Below are positions 1-6,277 of a stretch of 34,918 bases of DNA, piece by piece. The DNA comes from Thalassoglobus neptunius (GTDB lineage Bacteria; Planctomycetota; Planctomycetia; Planctomycetales; Planctomycetaceae). The position numbers and the translations under genes were made by a program. Position 1 is the first letter of the stretch, and the number at the start of each line of letters is the position of its first letter. A model generated the notes under the pieces. It had not been told where the DNA came from, made no database searches, and saw nothing but the letters and a program-made list of their open reading frames with translations. The stretch lies in NCBI RefSeq assembly GCF_007859735.1, contig NZ_SIHI01000034.1, forward strand, positions 1-34,918, given 5' to 3'.

Positions 1-12
1 AGTTGACGGTCT

Positions 13-132
13 TCACCCGAACGGCGGCCAAGAACCGTAATTCTCTTCTGATGCGAGTCTGATTGCTTCACAACCCTCGATCCGCTTGCCGTGGTAGTCT
101 GCTTTAACAACTGCGATGAACTTCCCGATCAT
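13..132 (-). CDS. possible small ORF, 39 aa
   Basis: A 39-codon reading frame on the minus strand begins MIGKFIAVV and ends PPFG before a TGA. A purine-rich GAGAGG lies directly against the ATG, which is closer than a normal Shine-Dalgarno site. No family is recognised. It lies downstream of, and in the same direction as, the ribbon-helix-helix gene, so it could be a second gene of that short unit. It may equally be chance. Confidence 0.25.
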   Translation of the reverse strand: MIGKFIAVVKADYHGKRIEGCEAIRLASEENYGSWPPFG

Positions 133-259
133 CCTCTCTTTTTTTATCAACCCAATGGCGAAAGAAAGTGTGTCGCATCGCGCTGCGGCTCCGCCTGCCC
201 CCGGGGAGGAACGTAGCTGTTAGGAAGGACCCGCTCGCCCTGGCTGGCGGCCGCTGCGT

Positions 260-445
260 TCATGGTGATCGGGTGCGGACTGAGCCCTCGAGCTTCTCTT
301 CGTCGAGCCGTTTGCGTGCTGCCTCAACGAGATACTCCATCATCGTCTGACCTTGCTGCTTGGCTGCGTTCTGCACTTCACGCTTGAGCAATGCGGGAAG
401 CTTCACGGTCACAGGGACACGCACTTCAAGTGGCTGCGGAGCCAT
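260..445 (-). CDS. ribbon-helix-helix (Arc/CopG-like) DNA-binding protein
   Basis: This 61-residue protein has the layout of an Arc/MetJ/CopG-type ribbon-helix-helix repressor. A short beta-strand segment (VRVPVTVKLP, about residues 8-17) is followed by helix A (LLKREVQNAAKQQG), a turn, and helix B (TMMEYLVEAARKRLDEE). Such proteins dimerise through the strands and insert the ribbon into the DNA major groove, usually repressing their own promoter or a divergent one. An AAGGA motif lies 8 bases before the ATG. The gene is divergent from the phage-like block on its right, and a two-box palindrome lies in the shared intergenic region, so it is a candidate regulator of that block. An antitoxin role is possible, but no toxin partner is visible next to it. 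Family assignment comes from sequence pattern only. Confidence 0.65.
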   Translation of the reverse strand: MAPQPLEVRVPVTVKLPALLKREVQNAAKQQGQTMMEYLVEAARKRLDEEKLEGSVRTRSP

Positions 446-497
446 GTCTCAATCCTTGATCTCTCCGCGGTGTGCGGAATCGGTAGGCGATCGCGCC

Positions 498-529
498 TTG
501 ACAGTCCCACCCGTCATGACGCCTCATGA
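498..529. promoter_or_regulatory. candidate operator between divergent genes
   Basis: The region between the minus-strand ribbon-helix-helix gene and the first rightward gene contains TTGACA at 498-503, which resembles a -35 box; no convincing -10 box follows. After it come two self-complementary TCATGA boxes at 514-519 and 524-529, centred 10 bp apart. The first box is the core of the 10-bp palindrome CGTCATGACG (512-521), which recurs at 13361-13370. About one helical turn between boxes suits two ribbon-helix-helix dimers on one DNA face. That it is an operator is inference. Confidence 0.35.
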
Positions 530-621
530 ACGTACCCGCATCGGCACGTCAGGAAGACACCGTCGATTCAGACCTCGCCGCAGGAGGCGAAGCGAGGCTG
601 ATCTTATCAGGGAGAGGCAAC

Positions 622-1317
622 GTGACAACTCCGATTCCGAACGCTCTCCCACTGGTCAACGCGTGGCAACCTGGTGATGTTCTCGCTTGCCACGGTCGTG
701 ACCTGACCTCCGCTGTGATCCGCAGCGGCACGCGGTGGCCACTCGATCCATGGAGTCTGTGGAAGCCGCCGTCACACGTCGGCATCATCACTCGCTCGCA
801 GCGACTGGAAGGCCAACCGGTGCTGGTCGAATCGACCACGCTCAATCGACACCCCTGTCTCATTCGCGGAACGATCTGCCAGGGTGCTCAGGTCCAGCAC
901 ATCCACGAACGGATTGACGACTACACCGCAGCTGGCGGATCGGTGGATGTCTATCGCCTCGTGGGGATTCACGCACTCGATGCCCGCGAAGCGGCCCGTC
1001 TCGAATTCGACCTGGTCGAGTCGTTCGTTCACAAGTTTCAGGCGACCTACGACATGCGTGGCGCTCTGATCTCGGCGGCCAAGACTTATCACCTGCTCAA
1101 CTGGATGCCGAAGGCTGATCAGCAACACCTCTTCTGCAGCGAGCTGATCGCGGCCGCCCTGATGCGGATCGGACTGCTCAATCAGGCCAACCCTGCCTGG
1201 TACAACCCCGGCCGTCTGATTCATGAGCTGCTTAGGCTCGGCAAATACGAACGGATTCACACCTTCACTGCGCCACTCTCGGATCCGATCACATTGCGTT
1301 TTCCTGCATCCGTGTGA
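622..1317 (+). CDS. circularly permuted NlpC/P60 (YiiX-like) cysteine hydrolase
   Basis: The product (232 residues from the start chosen here) fits the permuted papain-fold group of NlpC/P60 proteins, in which the catalytic His precedes the Cys. An N-terminal GDVLAC segment is followed by the His motif PSHVGIIT (His52) and, far downstream, the Cys motif FCSELIAAAL (Cys172). Enzymes of this group cleave amide or thioester bonds, often in peptidoglycan or lipid-linked substrates. No signal peptide is visible. I chose the GTG at 622 because GGAGAGG lies just upstream at 611-617 and the conserved part begins soon after; an in-frame ATG at 526 would add 32 low-complexity residues. In this phage-like block it could act in cell-wall passage or lysis, which is inference. 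It is the first rightward gene. Confidence 0.7.
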   Translation: MTTPIPNALPLVNAWQPGDVLACHGRDLTSAVIRSGTRWPLDPWSLWKPPSHVGIITRSQRLEGQPVLVESTTLNRHPCLIRGTICQGAQVQHIHERIDDYTAAGGSVDVYRLVGIHALDAREAARLEFDLVESFVHKFQATYDMRGALISAAKTYHLLNWMPKADQQHLFCSELIAAALMRIGLLNQANPAWYNPGRLIHELLRLGKYERIHTFTAPLSDPITLRFPASV

Positions 1318-1361
1318 TCACGGTTCTTCTTCCACCATCAACCCTCATGAGGAGACGTTCG

Positions 1362-2108
1362 ATGATCGTCAACATCTTCCACAACTGCCAGATTCAGGGA
1401 GTTTCGAATTGGATCGACAATCCCGAATCCGAACAGGAGTTCCATTTCAATCCCATCAGCAGCGAGAGCGACGAAGATGACTTCGAAGATGCCGATGCTT
1501 CCGATGATGACCCGGACGAATCATCGTCGGAAGCAGCGTGCGGCGAAGTGTCCCCAACTTCAAAATACGGGCTCTCGCCGATGACTGAAGCAATCCGCCA
1601 CGCGCACCAGCAACTCGATCAAGTGCGCAAAACGATGGCCAATGCAGCCCTCCCCGGACCTCGCGTCTCTTTCGCAGCTCCGAGTCCGAAGCAGATCCTG
1701 GCCAATGAGCTGGGGACTGCCTTCCCGTTGTCTCGTGATACCGCCACCGATCTTCTGCAACGACTTGCCGAGACGGGTGATGGTGGCAGAGACCTCGTCA
1801 GACGCGCAGCCAGCGAGGCCGTTCAGCGTCGCCAGATCGAGACCCTCGAATCGAAGGTCAATCGCTTTCGTGATGTCATCGGAGAACAGGATGGTCAAAT
1901 CGATGCTCTGACTGAGGATCGCGATCAGCTTCAACAGCAGCTGGAGACGGCCGAGACTCGACTTGCCACTCAGAGTGACAACATCGCCCACCTGGTCGAA
2001 CAGCGGAATCATTTGAAGAAGCAACGAAACCACTACCAGGAGCTGCTTGAGTTGCTGCTCACATCACGCGTCGCCGTGGTCACGGTTCGCCAACAACCAC
2101 AGGACTGA
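1362..2108 (+). CDS. acidic coiled-coil protein, function unknown
   Basis: This 248-residue protein belongs to no family I recognise. It has three parts: a short N-terminal segment (MIVNIFHNCQ), a strongly acidic Ser/Asp/Glu stretch (about residues 32-60), and a long helical C-terminal half with heptad-like Gln/Leu/Glu patterning (about 150-235) that should form a coiled coil. The start at 1362 is preferred because GAGGAGA lies about 7 bases upstream. A GTG at 1314 that overlaps the previous stop would be an alternative start adding 16 residues. An acidic segment plus coiled coil beside packaging genes could suit a scaffold or assembly chaperone, but nothing in the sequence proves this. Confidence 0.6.
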   Translation: MIVNIFHNCQIQGVSNWIDNPESEQEFHFNPISSESDEDDFEDADASDDDPDESSSEAACGEVSPTSKYGLSPMTEAIRHAHQQLDQVRKTMANAALPGPRVSFAAPSPKQILANELGTAFPLSRDTATDLLQRLAETGDGGRDLVRRAASEAVQRRQIETLESKVNRFRDVIGEQDGQIDALTEDRDQLQQQLETAETRLATQSDNIAHLVEQRNHLKKQRNHYQELLELLLTSRVAVVTVRQQPQD

Positions 2109-2185
2109 CCTTCAGTCGAAGACCATCGCTGAGCGACCGCGCAACGCGAAGCACTCATCAGAACCCCTCTCTCAAAGGTTGATTC

Positions 2186-2845
2186 ATGACAATTCGCTCT
2201 CTGTTCTTGGCGCTCGCAGGATTCTGCCTGGCCCTCTGTGCCCTCTCCGCCTCGGCCGGTGTCCCGACCATCGTTCTCAACTCCGATGGAACGGCGTATT
2301 TCTCTTCAGGCAATGGCACTCCCGCCATCAAGATCGAGAACATCGTTCGACTGCCCGGTTCAGGGGATGTCCCCGTTCCACCTGATGTCACTCCCGATGA
2401 TGATCCACCTTCCAGCGACATCGCTCACAAGATCGAGCAATGGACCGCAGGACTCGATGATCCGGTCGGTGCCAACCTCCTGGGAGAAGCCTATAAGTTC
2501 GTCGGGACCAAAATCGCCGACGGGACGATTCCCACGAACAATGATGATGTCAACGCCGCGTTCAAACTGGCGACCAATAAGGCCATCGAACTGATTCCGG
2601 AGAAAGATCGCTCGGAGTGGAAAGAGGTCGATCAGAAAATCACGCAGGAACTGACGATTCAGCTGCTCAACTCTGGCGGCAAACTGACCCGGCTCCAATG
2701 GTCCGAATTTCTGACCGATGCCGGCAACGCCTTGCTGGCCACGTCCCAGGGGACTGCTCTCCCTGACTGGCTGCAGCCGTTGATCGATGCGTTGATCGCC
2801 ATTCTCATCGAGTTCATCAATTCCCGTTTCGGAGGAGGCTCGTAA
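2186..2845 (+). CDS. secreted protein, function unknown
   Basis: The 219-residue product starts with a clear Sec signal peptide: MTIRS, a hydrophobic Leu/Ala core, and an SASA|GV cleavage site near residue 24. A short beta-rich segment (PTIVLNSDGTAYF) and a Pro/Asp linker (about 50-72) follow. The rest is a helical domain ending in a hydrophobic stretch WLQPLIDALIAILIEFI, which may be an amphipathic or membrane-associated helix. No family is recognised. Its stop codon overlaps the ATG of the downstream metalloprotease (TAATG), so the two are probably translationally coupled and may work together outside the cytoplasm. A Sec-exported protein inside a phage-like block is unusual. Confidence 0.65.
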   Translation: MTIRSLFLALAGFCLALCALSASAGVPTIVLNSDGTAYFSSGNGTPAIKIENIVRLPGSGDVPVPPDVTPDDDPPSSDIAHKIEQWTAGLDDPVGANLLGEAYKFVGTKIADGTIPTNNDDVNAAFKLATNKAIELIPEKDRSEWKEVDQKITQELTIQLLNSGGKLTRLQWSEFLTDAGNALLATSQGTALPDWLQPLIDALIAILIEFINSRFGGGS

Positions 2846-3762
2846 TGGCCGATCTGCTGCAAACGACCTGTGATTTCCTGAAACGCTACGGCTACCTTTC
2901 GGACTCTGAAGATCCGCAGTCGTTTGAGGACATTGGGCTGACGTCCGCGATCGCGAAGTTCCAGCGGTTCGACGCCAACGTCGCCAGGCTGAAAGCTGAG
3001 ACTGGAAAACCTCTCCACCACGATGGTGTGCTCGGACCGGCCACGCAGCTGGTGATGTCGATGCCGCGCTGTTGTGTTCGGGACGATTCCGGACTGGCCG
3101 CGGCCATTGCGACCGGAGGCTGGAAGAACTGTCACGGCGCCGTCAATGAACATCGCATGATTGCCGACGTTGATGTGAGCAACATGCCAGTCTTTCTGGA
3201 GCCACATCTCCACGCGGTCCTGAAGAACGTCCAGCAGGCCTATGCCGAGATCGGGCTACTGATCATCTTCCGCGGTGCGGACGGCATCGACATGCTGACA
3301 AAGGCTCGGTTCGATGGTCGAGCCAACACTGTCATCAGCTGGACTCGCGGCCGAGGCTGGATTGGACTGGCGATCGTCGGCAACGGCCACAACCAGACCT
3401 GTACGTCCGAGATCTGGGCGCAGTTCGATACGCGGTACCAACCGACCAACATCGTCCGCGAATGGACCACATTGTTTCTGCATGAGCTCGGACACAACTG
3501 CGGACTGCAGCACTCCCGAGGCGGTGTCATGAATCCCTCGATCGTGAATGGGCTCTCGGGACGCTGGGATGGTTCGGATCCGTCCACGTCGATCCTCAAA
3601 CGCTGGTTCGGAGGTCAACCGGTCAACGTTCCCGGCGGCGAAGATGATCCCGACTCCTACAATCCTCCGGATGACACCCCCAGCGGTGTGAAACCGTATT
3701 CCGAGCCATTCACGCTCGCCAACGGCAAGCGCGTGTTTCTGGTCGAGATGTTCGGCCAGTAA
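2845..3762 (+). CDS. matrixin-type zinc metalloprotease with peptidoglycan-binding-like prodomain
   Basis: The 305-residue product has the order of a matrix metalloprotease. An N-terminal helical peptidoglycan-binding-like domain (about 1-72, with AIAKFQRF and DGVLGPATQLVM) is followed by PRCCVRD (74-80), which resembles the MMP cysteine-switch consensus PRCGVPD. The catalytic domain (about 100-255) carries the zinc motif HELGHNCGLQH (His213, Glu214, His217, His223) and the Met-turn GGVMNPS (Met229). In MMPs the switch Cys occupies the catalytic zinc until the prodomain is removed; latency here would be by analogy. A Pro/Asp-rich linker and a short C-terminal segment (EPFTLANGKRVFLVEMF) follow. 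No signal peptide is seen, so export would need lysis or another route. The start overlaps the stop of the secreted protein upstream. A role as a lysis or host-surface protease is possible. Confidence 0.8.
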   Translation: MADLLQTTCDFLKRYGYLSDSEDPQSFEDIGLTSAIAKFQRFDANVARLKAETGKPLHHDGVLGPATQLVMSMPRCCVRDDSGLAAAIATGGWKNCHGAVNEHRMIADVDVSNMPVFLEPHLHAVLKNVQQAYAEIGLLIIFRGADGIDMLTKARFDGRANTVISWTRGRGWIGLAIVGNGHNQTCTSEIWAQFDTRYQPTNIVREWTTLFLHELGHNCGLQHSRGGVMNPSIVNGLSGRWDGSDPSTSILKRWFGGQPVNVPGGEDDPDSYNPPDDTPSGVKPYSEPFTLANGKRVFLVEMFGQ

Positions 3763-3800
3763 CGATTGTCCGTCCAACTCCATTCACCGCGGAATTCATC

Positions 3801-4736
3801 ATGTCCCCACTCAAACATCATCTCGACCGTGTCTACGCCGAAGTCGTTCCCGACGCCTCGATCGATCCCTCACTCATCATTGCGGGCATCACCGCACTGA
3901 TCGGACTGTGTGGTTCACGAACTGCCAAAGCACACATCGCGAGCGGATCCCGCCGAGCTCGACGGGAAATGATGAAGCTCTATCGGAAGCAAGGATTTCG
4001 CGGTGTGCATCTGCGTGAGTTGACCGATGAAGCGATCGCTACTGGAATGGCGCTCACCGATGAAGAACTCGACGAGCTGCTCAGCGAAACCGAGACTCCG
4101 GCGTCAGAGGGCGTGCGGAAGAAGGTGACCGTGCCGTTCTTTGTACTGCTCGGAATTCTCTGTTTCGGCCAGGTGAATGCGCAGGCGGGCGATTTACTCG
4201 AGGCAGCGGCCCGACTCGAAGCTCAGGTCGCCGATCACGAATCCCGACTGCAGCAACTGGAGTCCGCACTGCGGTTGAATACATCGCCGGTTACTCAATC
4301 ACAGATACCCCCCGCTGATTCACAGTTAACCCCGGGTGAGTCACCCGGGGCTATCGTTGCACCAGATTCAGCGCTCTATTTCACACAACCCCAACTCCGC
4401 CAACAGATCGCCAACTACCGGGCAACCAGACAGTACCTCGCAGCGGAGATACAGCCTCCCTCCGCAGTCTGGCAACATCTGATGGATGGCAACCACGCAT
4501 TCACCGCAGACCAGGTGAACGGACTCTCGCAAACGGAGGCACTCTGGCTGCATTCAGCCCATCACGAAGGCGTGATCAGTCCAACACGCACTGCCTCGAC
4601 CAGACCTGTCTCACAGCCCGCGAAACCAGCTGTCCGTTCTCCACCTGTCATCCTGCAGAATCTCAATGCTTGCCCCAACGGTCAATGTGCCCAACAGCAA
4701 TGGCGATGGATTCCCCGGAAAAGCAAACGTCGCTGA
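3801..4736 (+). CDS. membrane-anchored coiled-coil protein, function unknown
   Basis: The 311-residue protein has a hydrophobic segment near residues 22-37 (LIIAGITALIGLCG), a basic region (SRRARREMMKLYRKQG), an acidic helix (EELDELLSE), a strong membrane segment near 110-127 (VPFFVLLGILCFG) and a heptad-patterned coiled coil (about 130-155). A Pro/Ser/Thr-rich linker follows. The C-terminal half has a short conserved-looking motif CPNGQC near the end and a very basic tail (RKSKRR). No family is recognised. A 21-bp hairpin at 4330-4350 sits in frame inside the gene and encodes part of the linker, suggesting a palindromic element inserted without breaking the frame. The two membrane segments could suit a holin- or spanin-like role, but this is weak. 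Confidence 0.6.
   Translation: MSPLKHHLDRVYAEVVPDASIDPSLIIAGITALIGLCGSRTAKAHIASGSRRARREMMKLYRKQGFRGVHLRELTDEAIATGMALTDEELDELLSETETPASEGVRKKVTVPFFVLLGILCFGQVNAQAGDLLEAAARLEAQVADHESRLQQLESALRLNTSPVTQSQIPPADSQLTPGESPGAIVAPDSALYFTQPQLRQQIANYRATRQYLAAEIQPPSAVWQHLMDGNHAFTADQVNGLSQTEALWLHSAHHEGVISPTRTASTRPVSQPAKPAVRSPPVILQNLNACPNGQCAQQQWRWIPRKSKRR
4330..4350. repeat. in-frame REP-like hairpin inside a coding region
   Basis: CCCCGGGTGA at 4330-4339 and TCACCCGGGG at 4341-4350 are perfect reverse complements separated by one base. The element lies inside the membrane-protein gene in a low-complexity linker and is read through as roughly LTPGESPGA. Its GC-rich, near loop-free form resembles dispersed extragenic palindromes. 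Whether it recurs elsewhere in the genome cannot be told from one window. Confidence 0.6.
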
Positions 4737-4807
4737 TTCCATTCACTCATTTTTGATTCGAAGACTTCCGGCCCCTCCCTGCTGTGTTCACAGCTTCGCC
4801 GGACTTC

Positions 4808-4880
4808 CGGCAGCCGGTGCTGTCGGATTCGATTCGAGCGATCGCTCGAAACTCCGACCCTCCTCTCGCACCGGCTGCCG
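4808..4880. other. nested inverted-repeat structure upstream of gam
   Basis: Three symmetric stems are nested in 73 bases of the 199-base gap before the Gam gene. The outer arms are 13 bp and perfect (4808-4820 with 4868-4880). The middle arms are 6 bp, GTCGGA at 4822-4827 and TCCGAC at 4853-4858. The centre is a perfect 18-bp palindrome at 4833-4850 (TTCGAGCGA/TCGCTCGAA). There is no T-run after it, so an intrinsic terminator is unlikely. A cruciform DNA site (packaging, replication or protein binding) or a structured leader RNA of the gam transcript would fit. The function is unknown. Confidence 0.7.
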
Positions 4881-4935
4881 CTGAACTTTCCTCTCTTCTC
4901 CCCGATTCCCTTCCCTCCTCAATTCGAGTCCCATC

Positions 4936-5490
4936 ATGGAAACGCCCTCTGTCCAGAGCCGCGAAGATCTGGCTCATGCGCTGGAACTGCTGCAATCACA
5001 TCGCCTGCAGCATGATCAGATCCAAAACGAGATCGAAACGGAACTCTCCGCCCTGCGGCAAAAGCTCGAACAGCGACTGACAATTCGCGTCGGCCGTCGC
5101 CGAGTCTCGATTGCTGAGTACATCGCCGAACTCGAAACCGCGATCGAGACCTACGTGCTGGCCGAGGCGGAGACACTCTTTGCGCAACAGAAGACGTTGC
5201 AATGGCCGCACGGAAAGATCTCCGCCCGGGCTGCCAGTGACAAACTGGAGTTCGACCGCAAAGCGACCATCGGCAAGATACGTGACCGATTTGGTCTCAA
5301 CGCCTCGCTGGAAACGATCTTCGATCAGAACCCCGAACTTCGCTCGCTGATCGAGTTCGACATCAAACCGAGTCAGTCGAAGATGCTGACCGCGCTGAAG
5401 TCCGGACTGCTCAAGCGCAACCGGTTGAAACAGCTCGGAATCAACGTCGTCACGCCTGAACACGACTCGATCACGATCAAAACCGATTGA
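4936..5490 (+). CDS. gam: Gam-like host-nuclease inhibitor / DNA-end-binding protein
   Basis: The 184-residue product matches the layout of the phage Mu Gam family. A long N-terminal helix (about residues 8-50) predicted to form a coiled coil leads to the segment RVSIAEYIAELETAIETYV, the typical strand KTLQWPHGKISAR (about 93-105), then a helical C-terminal region ending in a short beta segment (INVVTPEHDSITIKTD). Mu Gam binds double-stranded DNA ends as a dimer and protects them from exonucleases. The length is close to that of Mu Gam. It is preceded by the nested inverted repeat and followed by a small membrane protein, then the terminase genes. Its presence points to a Mu-like or transposable-phage contribution to the block, although no transposase lies in this window. 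Confidence 0.8.
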   Translation: METPSVQSREDLAHALELLQSHRLQHDQIQNEIETELSALRQKLEQRLTIRVGRRRVSIAEYIAELETAIETYVLAEAETLFAQQKTLQWPHGKISARAASDKLEFDRKATIGKIRDRFGLNASLETIFDQNPELRSLIEFDIKPSQSKMLTALKSGLLKRNRLKQLGINVVTPEHDSITIKTD

Positions 5491-5543
5491 ACACTCCCTG
5501 CCTTGTGGGATCGTCATCGGACTGAACTCGAAAGGGTACGCTT

Positions 5544-5732
5544 GTGCCACTATTTCCCCCGGACGATCCCCGATTGCGGCAATACCGCAATTCTCAGAAG
5601 ACCCCCAAACGGGCACTCGGAAACCTCGGCTGGTTTCTGTTTGAGATGATCGCTTCGTTTCTGCACTTGCTGCTGCTGGTGACAGGCCTGATCGCTCTGC
5701 TGCGTCTGATCACCTGGTTGCTCGACGTCTGA
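5544..5732 (+). CDS. small single-pass membrane protein
   Basis: This 62-residue protein starts at a GTG with GAAAGGG about 8 bases upstream. The N-terminal half is polar and basic (PDDPRLRQYRNSQKTPKR). The C-terminal half is one long hydrophobic helix rich in Leu (about residues 32-60), so it is an inner-membrane protein with a cytoplasmic or periplasmic polar head. No family is recognised. Size and position could suit a holin-type lysis protein, but the evidence is only hydrophobicity and neighbourhood. Confidence 0.55.
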   Translation: MPLFPPDDPRLRQYRNSQKTPKRALGNLGWFLFEMIASFLHLLLLVTGLIALLRLITWLLDV

Positions 5733-5833
5733 TTTCAGTGCACTCGCTTGAGCGATTCTCCAGACTCAACAACTGAGTTTGCTCGTGCGAGAACGATGCC
5801 GATGAATTCGAAACATGTTCGAAAATTGCTCCC

Positions 5834-6277
5834 ATGGCGCCGAAGCCCAAACCTGCCACCCCTCCGCTGAGTTGTCCCGACTGGCTCGATGATCACGCGC
5901 GTGCTCACTGGCCGACGCTGGTCGACAGTCTCAAACGACGCGGTCTCCTGCAGGATGCCGATCCTTCCAGCCTGATCCGGTTCTGCCAGGCACTGGCGCA
6001 GTATCGCCGAGCGACGGAACGGCTCAACAAGGATGGTCAGGTCATCACCGAGATCCATCCTCAGTATGAAGTCGAGAAGGTTCATCCGGCGTTTCGGGTT
6101 CAGGCAGAGCTGGTCAAGCAGATCTCGATGCTCCTGAAGGAACTCGGTCTGCTCGATGCGGTGCACGATTCCTCCGATCCTGCAGGTTCCTCCCATGCCG
6201 CGTCTGAAACCACCGACTCCTCCCTCGACGGGCTTGCCGCATGGTTGGCCCGAGCTCGCCGCGGCTGCGACAACTAA
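5834..6277 (+). CDS. terS: phage terminase small subunit, P27 family
   Basis: The 147-residue protein resembles P27-type small terminases. It has a Pro-rich start, the segment CPDWLDDHARAHWPTLVDSLKRRGLL, a helix-rich middle with FCQALAQYRRATERLNKDG, and the typical downstream pattern in which an HPAFRVQ segment is followed by QISMLLKELGL (about 83-105). Small terminase subunits recognise the packaging site and stimulate the large-subunit ATPase. The C-terminal 35 residues are polar and overlap the start of the large-subunit gene in another frame, a usual arrangement for terS-terL. Confidence 0.85.
   Translation: MAPKPKPATPPLSCPDWLDDHARAHWPTLVDSLKRRGLLQDADPSSLIRFCQALAQYRRATERLNKDGQVITEIHPQYEVEKVHPAFRVQAELVKQISMLLKELGLLDAVHDSSDPAGSSHAASETTDSSLDGLAAWLARARRGCDN

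Noticed and set aside
498-529. A complete sigma-70 promoter at TTGACA 498
   Set aside because: No TATAAT-like box occurs 16-18 bases downstream, and planctomycete promoter consensus cannot be judged from this window. Kept only as a possible regulatory site.
772-1260. Long minus-strand open frame, 162 codons, opposite the hydrolase gene
   Set aside because: It is antisense to a gene with clear motifs, has no ribosome-binding site and no recognisable protein pattern. It is the expected shadow of a GC-rich gene.
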